Origin: Pseudotamlana agarivorans
GTDB taxonomy: Bacteria > Bacteroidota > Bacteroidia > Flavobacteriales > Flavobacteriaceae
Direction of reading: 5' to 3'
Length of the DNA: 64,000 bases
NCBI RefSeq assembly: GCF_001642835.1
Contig: NZ_LXEI01000009.1
Coordinates: 62,001-126,000, forward strand
Made by a program: the position numbers and the translations under genes. How positions within the stretch are numbered: the stretch's first letter is position 1; each line of letters begins with the position of its first letter. Below, one piece after another: positions 34,513-43,160 of this stretch. The notes under the pieces are model-generated. The model saw only the letters and a list, made by a program, of their open reading frames with translations. It was not told the origin of the DNA and searched no databases.

Positions 34513-35382
34513 CTATTCTACAAGTTTATTTAAAGTGTAACTAATTAATTTTTCTATAGCCGCTAAAGGATTTTTACTGAAAGTACCATTCGCACGATTG
34601 GCTATTATGGCGTTTAAAGATAAGGCATCATGGCCTAGTAATTTTGACAAGCCATAGATGGCTGAGGTTTCCATTTCAAAATTAGAAATTACAACACCAT
34701 TAAAGTTAAAATTATCCATTTTGGCATTTAAATCGGGATCTTGAATATCTAATCTTAACACACGACCTTGTGGACCATAAAAACCACCTGCTGTAGCCGT
34801 TAATCCTTTATGGATTAAGTCACTTTCTAGTTTCTTTTCTAGGATTTCACTACCACGAATAATTATGGGTGTCGCTTTATGAGAACTCCAGTTGGTGTGT
34901 TTAATAAAGGCCTTTTCGATATCTGGATTTGCAATATGATCTATTTGATAGGCACGTAGTAATCCATTAATATCTAAACCATGCGTACTTAAAACAAAAG
35001 CATCAACCGGAATATTGTCTTGAAGCGATCCTGAGGTACCAATTCTAATAATGTCAAGCTTAGTAAGCGATTCTTTAACCTGTCTGGTTTTAAAGTCGAT
35101 GTTTACCAGAGCATCCAATTCATTCAAGACAATATCAATATTATCGGGACCAATTCCCGTAGATAACACGGTGATACGTTTTCCTTTATAGGTGCCTGTA
35201 TGGGTTTTAAACTCACGCTTCTGAGTTGTAAATTCGATATGATCAAAATGTTTTGATATTTTTTCTACACGATTTTGATCACCCACTAATAAAACGGTAT
35301 GCGCAATATTTTCAGGTTTTAAATTCAAATGATATATACTACCATCTGGATTCAGAATCAGTTCAGACTCTTTAATCGTCAT
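34513..35382 (-). CDS. Nucleoside phosphorylase (uridine phosphorylase-like)
   Basis: A 289-aa enzyme of the NP-I family that cleaves nucleosides with phosphate to a free base and (deoxy)ribose-1-phosphate. Evidence is 'TVLLVGDQNRVEKISKHFD' (phosphate-binding start), 'VLSTGIGPDNIDIVLNELD', 'IIRIGTSGSLQ'-type strand and 'NFEMETSAIYGLSKLLGH', where the E-M-E motif contacts ribose. The pyrimidine (Udp) or purine preference cannot be fixed by eye. It overlaps the DUF1835 gene by 11 nt, showing tight co-translation. Confidence 0.88.
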   Translation of the reverse strand: MTIKESELILNPDGSIYHLNLKPENIAHTVLLVGDQNRVEKISKHFDHIEFTTQKREFKTHTGTYKGKRITVLSTGIGPDNIDIVLNELDALVNIDFKTRQVKESLTKLDIIRIGTSGSLQDNIPVDAFVLSTHGLDINGLLRAYQIDHIANPDIEKAFIKHTNWSSHKATPIIIRGSEILEKKLESDLIHKGLTATAGGFYGPQGRVLRLDIQDPDLNAKMDNFNFNGVVISNFEMETSAIYGLSKLLGHDALSLNAIIANRANGTFSKNPLAAIEKLISYTLNKLVE

Positions 35383-36313
35383 AATGCACAGATTTTATAA
35401 GTTTATTTTCCGATCGACTAAAATAGAATGCTGCTTTTTTAACACCGCCATACATCATGTGGTTTTCAATTTTATCAGCACAATTAAGCTGATTTTCAAG
35501 GGCCAAATAGCCATCTCTATTCAGTTCAATATGATCTTTTTTAATAGTATATAAAACCTCCAATTCATCAATAATCCTAGAGAGTTGAAGATCGCCATAA
35601 CCAAAAAAGCCTTGATAATTTAGAATATAACCTAACAGGTGATTTTTAGAAGTAATTTTGTTTTTATGAATGATTTCAAGAATGTTCTTTTCCAGGTCAT
35701 TTAAACCTGAAACTGAATCTGGAAAACGCTCTAAATGGGCTTTTAAGCAATTGCTTAGATAATTAAACGATGAACTTTTTACAATGAGTGGTTTTAATAA
35801 ATTATGATCGACACCACAATAAATACTCCACACATTTCGTGCAAGTTCTAAATCTTCTTCGGTAAGGCGTACCTTATTTTTATAATGTGCTAGAAGTTGT
35901 TCCGAACTAAGTTCTGAAAGGCCTTTTAAAGTTTTACTACCTTTTACACGGCCGCTACAGACCAAATAGACGGGCAGTTTCAACTTTTTTTGTTTTAGCA
36001 GACTTATAATGGCTACCATGTTAAGGTGACAAAATAAATCGTATTCGAACCACAATACAATTTCAGAATAATCATCGGGATGATTAAGTTTTTCTAATTC
36101 ACTTTTAATAAGATCATTATCTACTTCAACATCATAAAAGTCTTTAAAATGTACTCTACGCAACTCTAAAAATTCTTCTGAAAAAACCTTTTCAGTAGTA
36201 GGACCTTCACATAACATCGCCTGCCATGTTAGAAATTCACCTTCAACTTTCAACTCATTTAAAAAGTTGGTTAAAACAGAACCATTGGTAATGTGAAGTA
36301 TCTTCTTTTCCAT
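35372..36313 (-). CDS. DUF1835 domain-containing protein
   Basis: A 313-aa protein with the DUF1835 start 'ILHITNGSVLTNFLNEL' and 'WQAMLCEGPTTEKVF', then a helical C-terminal half with 'IVLWFEYDLFCHLNMVAII'. The function is unknown. It has no signal peptide or membrane segments. It begins 3 nt after the SUI1 gene and overlaps the phosphorylase gene by 11 nt, so it belongs to the same transcription unit. Confidence 0.8.
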   Translation of the reverse strand: MEKKILHITNGSVLTNFLNELKVEGEFLTWQAMLCEGPTTEKVFSEEFLELRRVHFKDFYDVEVDNDLIKSELEKLNHPDDYSEIVLWFEYDLFCHLNMVAIISLLKQKKLKLPVYLVCSGRVKGSKTLKGLSELSSEQLLAHYKNKVRLTEEDLELARNVWSIYCGVDHNLLKPLIVKSSSFNYLSNCLKAHLERFPDSVSGLNDLEKNILEIIHKNKITSKNHLLGYILNYQGFFGYGDLQLSRIIDELEVLYTIKKDHIELNRDGYLALENQLNCADKIENHMMYGGVKKAAFYFSRSENKLIKSVHYDD

Positions 36314-36316
36314 AAA

Positions 36317-36646
36317 TTAACCGCCTACGCGTTTTACGTTAAATCCTTTTTTCTTAAGCATTTGCATGATTTTATCACGGTAATCTCCCTGAATGATAAT
36401 TTTATCATCTTTAAAACTACCACCAACACTAAGCTTGGTTTTTATTTCCTTGGCTAATATTTTAAAATCCTCAGTAGCACCGGTGTAACCTTCTAAAATG
36501 GTAATAGGTTTACCTTTACGCTTCTCGTATTTACATAAAATAGGATCGTCCTGCATCCAGATATTATCATCACTATTTGTAGTGTCTTCTGGAGTTTCTT
36601 CAATGTGATCTGGAAATAAATTTTTTAATTGATCTTGTAAATCCAT
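36317..36646 (-). CDS. SUI1/eIF1-like translation factor (YciH family)
   Basis: A 109-aa protein. Residues 30-106 form the SUI1 domain: 'GKPITILEGYTGATEDFKIL', 'LSVGGSFKDDKIIIQGDYRD' and 'KKKGFNVKRVGG' at the end. Bacterial homologues (YciH) can influence start-codon fidelity in initiation; the physiological role is uncertain. The N-terminal 28 residues are acidic. It is 59 nt downstream of the oxygenase gene and 3 nt before DUF1835. Confidence 0.9.
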   Translation of the reverse strand: MDLQDQLKNLFPDHIEETPEDTTNSDDNIWMQDDPILCKYEKRKGKPITILEGYTGATEDFKILAKEIKTKLSVGGSFKDDKIIIQGDYRDKIMQMLKKKGFNVKRVGG

Positions 36647-36705
36647 TTTCTATTTTTTAATAGGGTATAAGGTAGTTTTTTTAGAATGCTTTTTCAGGAA
36701 GCTAA

Positions 36706-37653
36706 TTATTTTATCAAGCCCAATTCAATTAAACGCTCTCTTAAAAACTCGCCAGCAGTAATATCTTCAAAAGCTTTTGGGTTTTCGGCATCCACGCAAT
36801 CCTCTAGGACATCTAATTTCATAGCGCTTATGGGGTGCATGAAAAAAGGAATGGAATAACGTGAAGTTCCCCAAAGTTCTTTTGGCGGATTGATAACACG
36901 GTGTATGGTGGATTTTAATTTGTTATTAGTATGTCTTGACAGCATATCACCAACATTAATCATCAGTTCATCAGGCTCTGCAATAGCATCAATCCATTCG
37001 CCTTTATGATTTTGAACTTGTAAACCACGCCCTTGAGCTCCCATTAATAAGGTAATTAAATTGATGTCGCCATGAGCCGCGGCACGTACCGCATCTTTAG
37101 GTTCTTCGCTAATAGGAGGGTAGTGAATAGGTCTTAGAATAGAGTTTCCATTATGGATGTATTGGTCGAAATAGGTTTCTTCTAAATTGAGATGAATCGC
37201 TAATGCACGCAATACATATTTGGCGGTTTTTTCAAGCATTTGATAAGCTTCTTTTCCTGTTGAATTAAAACCAGGAAGCTCTTCAACCATAACATTATCA
37301 GGGTATTCAGCCTTCAATGCATCATCGTCCTCAACATATTGCCCAAAATGCCAAAACTCTTTTAAATCCCCTTCTTTTTTACCTTTGGCACTCTCTTTTC
37401 CAAAAGATACATAACCACGTTGTCCACCAATTTCAGGAATTTCGTATTTCTGTTTGGTTTCAATAGGTAAGTCAAAAAAGTTTTTAATTTCTTTGTAAAG
37501 ATTTTCTTCAAGTTCTTGGTTTAAAAAATGACCTTTTAAAGCCACAAAACCAATCTCTTCATAAGCTTTACCAATAGCATTTACAAAATTTTGTTTTTTG
37601 GCAGCGTCATTAGAAATAAAATCTTTTAAATCGACACTCGGAATCCTATTCAT
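36706..37653 (-). CDS. 2-oxoglutarate/Fe(II)-dependent oxygenase, isopenicillin N synthase family
   Basis: A 315-aa non-haem iron oxygenase. The 2-His-1-carboxylate triad is H194-x-D196 (AHGDIN) with H251 (HRVINPP), and the 2-oxoglutarate/substrate-binding R-x-S is R265-S267 (SRYSIPF). The DIOX_N domain begins with 'IPSVDLKDFI' and 'GFVALKGH'. The length fits the family. The substrate is unknown, and such genes in Flavobacteriia are not tied to beta-lactams. It is first gene of the minus-strand cluster reaching 33646. Confidence 0.88.
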   Translation of the reverse strand: MNRIPSVDLKDFISNDAAKKQNFVNAIGKAYEEIGFVALKGHFLNQELEENLYKEIKNFFDLPIETKQKYEIPEIGGQRGYVSFGKESAKGKKEGDLKEFWHFGQYVEDDDALKAEYPDNVMVEELPGFNSTGKEAYQMLEKTAKYVLRALAIHLNLEETYFDQYIHNGNSILRPIHYPPISEEPKDAVRAAAHGDINLITLLMGAQGRGLQVQNHKGEWIDAIAEPDELMINVGDMLSRHTNNKLKSTIHRVINPPKELWGTSRYSIPFFMHPISAMKLDVLEDCVDAENPKAFEDITAGEFLRERLIELGLIK

Positions 37654-37758
37654 GAGTTTTATTTTATGATGTGTATTTAAACAAATGTAAGAAAAACATT
37701 GAAAAATTCAGGCTCGCTTTTGAGACTTAAAACCCTTAGAAAGCAGTGCATTTTATGG

Positions 37759-37766
37759 TATCTTTG
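37759..37766 (+). promoter_or_regulatory. -7 box of the E1 fusion gene
   Basis: TATCTTTG fits TAnnTTTG, 48 nt upstream of the ATG. No -33 TTG lies at the usual distance. Confidence 0.4.
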
Positions 37767-37814
37767 ATTTGCTTAAAAATAGTAATTTAAAACACTTTTA
37801 ACGGTCGATTTGAC

Positions 37815-39791
37815 ATGCCATATCAAGCAGAACATCTCCATGAAAATGATTTAATAGCATTGTACAAAAACATGCTGTTTCCTAGAATGATAGAGGAAAA
37901 AATGCTGATTTTATTAAGACAGGGTAAAATTAGCAAATGGTTTTCGGGTATCGGGCAAGAAGCGATTTCAGTAGGCGTGACCATGGCTTTAAAGTCTGAT
38001 GAGTATATTTTGCCTATGCACCGAAACTTAGGTGTATTTACAACTCGAAAAATACCGCTTAAACAATTAATTTCGCAGTGGAATGGTAAGGCTTCATGCT
38101 TTACAAAAGGGCGCGATCGCTCTTTTCATTTTGGTTCTCAAGCCCATAAGATTATTGGAATGATTTCACATTTAGGTCCGCAATTAGGCGTGGCCGATGG
38201 CATAGCATTAGCACATAAATTACAAAATAAAAATCGAATTACTGCGGTGTTTACTGGGGAAGGCGGTACGAGTGAAGGTGATTTTCATGAAGCTTTGAAT
38301 GTCGCTTCGGTTTGGCAACTGCCTGTTATATTTTGTATTGAAAACAATGGCTACGGACTTTCAACACCTACCAACGAGCAATATAATTGTAAGGATTTAG
38401 CTGATAGGGCTATAGGTTATGGCATGGAATCACATATTATTGATGGCAATAATATTGTAGATGTTTTTACTAAAGTGAAAGCCATTGCCGAAAGTATTCG
38501 TCATAATCACAGACCTGTTTTAATCGAGTTTAAAACTTTTAGGATGCGTGGTCATGAGGAGTCTAGCGGAACCGATTATGTGCCAAACAGCCTTTTTGAA
38601 ACATGGAAAACCAAAGATCCCATTGATAATTTTGAGCAGTTTTTGGAAAATAAATCTGTGCTTACGGAAGATTTAAAAAATGAAATTAAAACCGATTTCA
38701 GTCATATTATTAATGAAGCTATAGCGACTAGTTTTAAAGAAAGTGACATAACACCTAGTGAAAGTTTAGAATTAAATGATGTTTATCAACAATATAAATA
38801 TCAAGAAGTTAGTGTTAAAAATAATTTTAACAACATAAGATTTATTGATGCTATTTCAGAAAGTTTAAAGCAAAGCATGGAGCGTCATGACAATCTCATA
38901 ATGATGGGACAGGACATCGCTGAATATGGTGGGGCTTTTAAAATCAGCAAGGGTTTTGTTGAGCAGTTTGGAAAAGGCAGAATACGCAACACGCCCATTT
39001 GCGAATCCGCCATCATTGAAGCCGCTATGGGATTATCTATAGCCGGAATGAAAAGTGTTGTTGAAATGCAGTTTGGAGATTTTATTTCGTCAGGATTTAA
39101 CCCCGTTGTAAATTTATTAGCAAAATCGCATTACCGATGGGGGCAAAATGCCGATGTGGTGATTAGAATGCCTTGCGGGGGTGATGTAGGCGCTGGACCT
39201 TTTCACTCACAAACCAACGAAGCATGGTTTACTAAAACTCCAGGATTAAAAGTGGTTTATCCAGCGTTTCCTTACGATGCCAAAGGCCTTCTTGCTACGG
39301 CCATTAACGATCCAAATCCCGTGTTGTTTTTCGAGCATAAAGCCCTTTATAGAACGATACAGCAAGATGTTCCAGAGGATTATTACACCTTACCTTTCGG
39401 CAAAGCATCAGTCGTAAGAAAAGGGGAGCATGTTACGATCATTTCTTATGGCGCAGGTGTACATTGGGTCTTAAATACTTTAGATAAACACCTAGACATC
39501 TCGGCAGATTTAATTGACTTAAGAACCCTTCAACCATTAGACACCGAAGCGATTTACGATTCTGTTAAAAAGACGGGGAAAGTCATTATTTTACAGGAAG
39601 ATTCACTATTTGGAGGAATAGCGAGTGATATTTCCGCCTTAATTATGGAGCATTGTTTTGAGTTTTTAGATGCTCCAGTAAAACGCGTTGCGAGTTTAGA
39701 AACCCCTATACCTTTTACTAAAAATTTAGAAAATCAGTATTTACCTAAAGAACGTTTTGAAAAAGCTTTATTAGCACTACTAGCTTATTAA
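37815..39791 (+). CDS. 2-oxo-acid dehydrogenase E1, fused alpha and beta subunits
   Basis: A 658-aa thiamine-diphosphate enzyme. The alpha part (about 1-320) has the ThDP site 'TGEGGTSEGDFHEALNVASV' followed by 'ENNGYGLSTP'. The beta part (about 340-658) has 'MMGQDIAEYGGAFKISKGF', 'PICESAIIEAAMGLSIAG' and 'FFEHKALYR'. The fusion is standard for branched-chain-type E1 in Bacteroidota. It decarboxylates a 2-oxo acid and passes the acyl group to an E2 lipoyl domain; no E2 or E3 gene is in the window. Preference for branched-chain oxo acids is an inference from the family. Confidence 0.9.
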   Translation: MPYQAEHLHENDLIALYKNMLFPRMIEEKMLILLRQGKISKWFSGIGQEAISVGVTMALKSDEYILPMHRNLGVFTTRKIPLKQLISQWNGKASCFTKGRDRSFHFGSQAHKIIGMISHLGPQLGVADGIALAHKLQNKNRITAVFTGEGGTSEGDFHEALNVASVWQLPVIFCIENNGYGLSTPTNEQYNCKDLADRAIGYGMESHIIDGNNIVDVFTKVKAIAESIRHNHRPVLIEFKTFRMRGHEESSGTDYVPNSLFETWKTKDPIDNFEQFLENKSVLTEDLKNEIKTDFSHIINEAIATSFKESDITPSESLELNDVYQQYKYQEVSVKNNFNNIRFIDAISESLKQSMERHDNLIMMGQDIAEYGGAFKISKGFVEQFGKGRIRNTPICESAIIEAAMGLSIAGMKSVVEMQFGDFISSGFNPVVNLLAKSHYRWGQNADVVIRMPCGGDVGAGPFHSQTNEAWFTKTPGLKVVYPAFPYDAKGLLATAINDPNPVLFFEHKALYRTIQQDVPEDYYTLPFGKASVVRKGEHVTIISYGAGVHWVLNTLDKHLDISADLIDLRTLQPLDTEAIYDSVKKTGKVIILQEDSLFGGIASDISALIMEHCFEFLDAPVKRVASLETPIPFTKNLENQYLPKERFEKALLALLAY

Positions 39792-39897
39792 TCCAATGCT
39801 CTTCATATAAAGCCTGAATACATACGAACCTTGTACCTAAACGCGTTATTTTCGGAATACTTATTGTTAAACATCTACTAAATATGAATGAGAACCT

Positions 39898-39926
39898 TTT
39901 GATTTTCAAAGAAAAAAATATCTTTG
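39898..39926 (+). promoter_or_regulatory. Promoter of the secreted 218-aa protein gene
   Basis: TTTG (39898-39901) and TATCTTTG (39919-39926) are spaced by 17 nt. Transcription would start near 39933, downstream of an in-frame ATG at 39884, which supports the ATG at 39971 as the real start. Confidence 0.55.
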
Positions 39927-39970
39927 CTATCAATAACAGGCAAAATTCTCAAATAAAATACAGAAGATTA

Positions 39971-40627
39971 ATGAAATCTTACATCTTATATCTCTTTGTG
40001 ATTTTATTTTCACTATCTGCTTATTCTCAGATTGATAGTCGAAAAAAATCCTTTAATATTCCTGCTATTGAAGCCCCACAAGACACAAAAACTGAAACTC
40101 CGGAAATCAAGCCTGAGGAAAATTTAGATTTACCGAAACCAACACCTAATACACCTTTTCCAAAAAAGGAATTTTCGATGTTTGCAGAGGAGGAATTTGG
40201 AGATCCAGGTGAATTATACGTCGATAAAATCAATAAAACCCTAGATCATTTAAAGTTGAGTAAAGAAGAAATTGAACTTCGAAACGGCAGTACTGTCGAT
40301 CAATATTTAGGAGATTTTAATAGCAATGGTAAATTTGTAAATGTAGTATACCGTGATCATGGTTACATGGACGGCGATATTATTCAGGTTCGTGTAAACG
40401 ACGATGTTGTACATGCTAGAGTGTTTTTATCAAATTCATTTAAAGGATTTAAATTAGACTTAAAACCAGGAATAAATAAAATTGATTTTGTAGCTCTTAA
40501 TCAAGGAGAATCTGGTCCTAATACCGCCGAATTTCGTGTTATTGACGACATGGGTAATGTAGTAACGCATAACCAATGGAATTTAGCTACTGGTGTTAAA
40601 GCTACGGTGATTGTAGTTAAAGAATAA
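39971..40627 (+). CDS. Secreted protein of unknown function
   Basis: A 218-aa protein with a clear signal peptide (MKSYILYLFVILFSLSAYSQ). A Pro/Glu-rich linker (about 35-65) and a C-terminal beta-rich domain ('GDIIQVRVNDDVVHARVFL', 'KGFKLDLKPGINKIDFVALN') follow; the pattern is reminiscent of secreted beta-sandwich domains. No T9SS tail is visible. I placed the start at 39971 because the signal peptide begins there and a good promoter lies between it and the upstream in-frame ATG at 39884. The function is not recognisable. Confidence 0.75.
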   Translation: MKSYILYLFVILFSLSAYSQIDSRKKSFNIPAIEAPQDTKTETPEIKPEENLDLPKPTPNTPFPKKEFSMFAEEEFGDPGELYVDKINKTLDHLKLSKEEIELRNGSTVDQYLGDFNSNGKFVNVVYRDHGYMDGDIIQVRVNDDVVHARVFLSNSFKGFKLDLKPGINKIDFVALNQGESGPNTAEFRVIDDMGNVVTHNQWNLATGVKATVIVVKE

Positions 40628-40725
40628 GAATTTTGCTTGTTTATTCGTTTACATGTTTAGTTGTTTAATCGAAGAAACTTGTACCTTTAATTTAAAGTAC
40701 CTTATAAAATCATTGAAATTGATTA

Positions 40726-41973
40726 CTAAGCTTGTTTAAAACTAGAATCACTTGGTAGTTCAAACACTTCCAAACCAAAATAGGGTAGGGCCGCTATTAA
40801 GTGGTCGAAAATATCAGCCATGATGTATTCATAATTTGCCCAACGTTTATCGCTACTAAAAGCATAAATTTCTAAAGAAATACCTTGTGTGGATGGTGCT
40901 AATTGTCGCGCCATAATCATCATATCCTTATTTATAGCAGAATGGTTGTTTAAATACGAGTCGATGTATTTTCTAAACACGCCTAAATTGGTAAGATTTC
41001 GTCCATTAATCAACACCTCTTTATTGATTTGATTAGACGAGTTATATGAATCAATATCGCCTTGACGTGTTTCAAGATAATCGGTCAACAACTGTATTTT
41101 CTTTAAAGCTTCCACATCTTCAACAGACAAATACTTAACACCACTTTGCTTGATAATTAAAGAACGTTTAATGCGTCGGCCACCAGAAGTTGACATACCA
41201 CGCCAGTTTTTAAACGAATCAGAAATTAGGGCATAAGGCGGAATGGTGGTGATGGTTTTATCAAAATTTTGCACTTTAACCGTAGCTAAATTGATTTCAA
41301 TAACATCACCATCGGCACCATATTTTTCAACCGTGATCCAATCGCCAATACGTACCATATCGTTGATAGCCACTTGAATACTGGCAACAAAACCTAAAAT
41401 AGTATCCTTGAAAACCAACAAAATTACAGCAGAAATAGCTCCCATACCTGTAATAAAGTTTATAAACGGAATACCGGTCATAATGGCAATTGCCGAAAAT
41501 ACACCAACGGTCCACGCAAAAATCATGAAAACCTGAATGTAGCTATCGATAGGTTTATCTCTTAATCGAGGTAAGGTTTTAAAATAATCTTTAACTGTAT
41601 TTAAAACACTTCTAACCACCCAAAGCGTGAGAATAATAGCGAAAACTTGAAGCCCTTTTTCAATAATTATTTCGAAATCTGAAAAATCTTCAAAAATATC
41701 TGGAATAAATTCTAAGGCAATAATAAAGGGAATAATATGAGCGACGTTACGCGGCACTTTATTAGCGATTAATAAATCGTCGAAATTGGTTTTAGTACGA
41801 CTTGATAACTGTGCAAAAGCTTGAATAATAATCTTCTTAATAATGAAATCTATTATGAAAATTATTATTAATAACCCTAGAAGAAAAACGAAGGCATTGA
41901 TGTATTGCGCTAAGTTTTCATCTAAACCCATTGAAATTAAATAATCAAAAAAACGACGTTTTAAAATATTCAT
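40726..41973 (-). CDS. Mechanosensitive ion channel family protein (MscS superfamily, YbdG-like)
   Basis: A 415-aa inner-membrane channel with about five hydrophobic segments (residues 22-215). The MscS pore and beta domain follow: 'FINFITGMGAISAVILLVFKDTILGFVASI' spans residues 171-200, then 'VRIGDWITVEKYGADGDVIEINL' and 'TTIPPYALISDSFKNWRGM'. The long cytoplasmic C-terminus with 'GRRIKRSLIIK' resembles YbdG. It opens on osmotic downshift. It overlaps the DUF3817 gene by 4 nt, so these two are co-transcribed. Confidence 0.88.
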   Translation of the reverse strand: MNILKRRFFDYLISMGLDENLAQYINAFVFLLGLLIIIFIIDFIIKKIIIQAFAQLSSRTKTNFDDLLIANKVPRNVAHIIPFIIALEFIPDIFEDFSDFEIIIEKGLQVFAIILTLWVVRSVLNTVKDYFKTLPRLRDKPIDSYIQVFMIFAWTVGVFSAIAIMTGIPFINFITGMGAISAVILLVFKDTILGFVASIQVAINDMVRIGDWITVEKYGADGDVIEINLATVKVQNFDKTITTIPPYALISDSFKNWRGMSTSGGRRIKRSLIIKQSGVKYLSVEDVEALKKIQLLTDYLETRQGDIDSYNSSNQINKEVLINGRNLTNLGVFRKYIDSYLNNHSAINKDMMIMARQLAPSTQGISLEIYAFSSDKRWANYEYIMADIFDHLIAALPYFGLEVFELPSDSSFKQA

Positions 41974-42266
41974 TTCGCGCTTAATTTTTTCAGGTACACT
42001 TTATCGATATAAAAAGTTCCGAAAGGGATCACTGAAGCAATTAATACGGTTAGGAATTGCTTGGTGTTCCAAGCAAATTCTTTTTTAAACATAAATGCAA
42101 AAGCAACATAGGCTACAAATAGTAAACCATGAGGCATACCTAGCATTTTAACATATTGCGGATCGTGATATAGATATTTTATTGGTGTTGCGATAAACAA
42201 CAATAAAATATAGGAAACACCTTCTAATAAGGCAATAAGTCTGAAAATATTGATTGATGAAAACAT
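41970..42266 (-). CDS. DUF3817 domain-containing membrane protein
   Basis: A 98-aa protein with three predicted transmembrane helices (about 8-26, 48-62 and 69-88). 'LIALLEGVSYILLLFIATPIK' is the family's N-terminal helix, and 'MPHGLLFVAYVAFAF' the conserved His-containing helix. The function is unknown. The stop overlaps the MscS start by 4 nt. Confidence 0.85.
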   Translation of the reverse strand: MFSSINIFRLIALLEGVSYILLLFIATPIKYLYHDPQYVKMLGMPHGLLFVAYVAFAFMFKKEFAWNTKQFLTVLIASVIPFGTFYIDKVYLKKLSAK

Positions 42267-42325
42267 GATATCTTTTTTAAATAATTTTATTAATTTTTGA
42301 CCAATACCACACTAAATGTCAGCTA

Positions 42326-42943
42326 TTACAAGGCGTGGAAAATAACCAATCCGTAGATTACAAATCGTAATAAGCGCAGTGAACCATAAAGGATTACCGC
42401 TCTAAATGGAAATTTAATAATTCCGGCAGCGATACATGATATTGAAAAGGGTAGTGGCAATAAAGCTCCAACAACAATTAAAAAACCACCCCATTTTCGG
42501 GAGTTTTTAAGTTGTTTTTCCATTTTAACTTCCAAGTAGTTATGCACCGAAGGTATTTTTGTAATGGTACGGCCCATCCAATACGCCAGTAATCCACCGA
42601 CATAAGAGAGCACGGCTAAAAGTCCGAGAAAAAACCATGGACTATACATTTTTCCGGCCCAAGCAATAAAAATTTCGGGAGGTATAAGTCCTAAAAGGGT
42701 TTCAGACACGAAAAAGAAACTTAAAACACCCCAAGCAGGAAGAATTTCGGTAAGTTCGGTTAAAGCCTTGTTGATATCAAAAAAATGATTAATCACATAA
42801 ACTAAAACAACGACACCAATAATAATGGGCAATGCTTTCTTAACGGCTTGCCAAACAAAATTATAAAACCCCGTATAGCTGTAATACTGATGTAATAGCT
42901 TAATACGAGACTTTTCACTTTTAGATTTCGAGCTGTTTTTCAT
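42326..42943 (-). CDS. VTT/DedA-like membrane protein (YqaA family)
   Basis: A 205-aa protein with about four membrane segments and a basic N-terminal tail. It has the conserved 'ALTELTEILPAWGVLSFFFVSE' and 'PPEIFIAWAGKMY' region and the 'GRTIT' turn typical of short DedA/VTT proteins, which are linked to lipid or undecaprenyl-phosphate flipping in other members. No specific role can be assigned. It is 59 nt upstream of the DUF3817 gene on the same strand. Confidence 0.82.
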   Translation of the reverse strand: MKNSSKSKSEKSRIKLLHQYYSYTGFYNFVWQAVKKALPIIIGVVVLVYVINHFFDINKALTELTEILPAWGVLSFFFVSETLLGLIPPEIFIAWAGKMYSPWFFLGLLAVLSYVGGLLAYWMGRTITKIPSVHNYLEVKMEKQLKNSRKWGGFLIVVGALLPLPFSISCIAAGIIKFPFRAVILYGSLRLLRFVIYGLVIFHAL

Positions 42944-43044
42944 GCTTTAAATTAAGATGCAAATATACAGTTAACTCTAATATTTACATAAATTAAACTG
43001 TACATTTATATGTGTTTTATGTTAAATGTTAATGACTATATATG

Positions 43045-43052
43045 TAACTTTG
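43045..43052 (+). promoter_or_regulatory. -7 box of the OprO/P-like porin gene
   Basis: TAACTTTG matches TAnnTTTG. It lies downstream of an in-frame ATG at 43026, which supports the ATG at 43161 as the start and gives a 5' UTR of about 100 nt. Confidence 0.45.
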
Positions 43053-43160
43053 ACGTATAAAATTGGATTACCTTTCTGTTTTCCAAACATTTATAATTGG
43101 ACTATAAACACTGAGTTTTTTAAACAAAATATTTTGAATTTACGTTATACCAAAAAGTTA

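Noticed and set aside
43026-43160. Longer start for the OprO/P-like porin
   Set aside because: The signal peptide begins at 43161 and the promoter box at 43045 lies after the upstream ATG.
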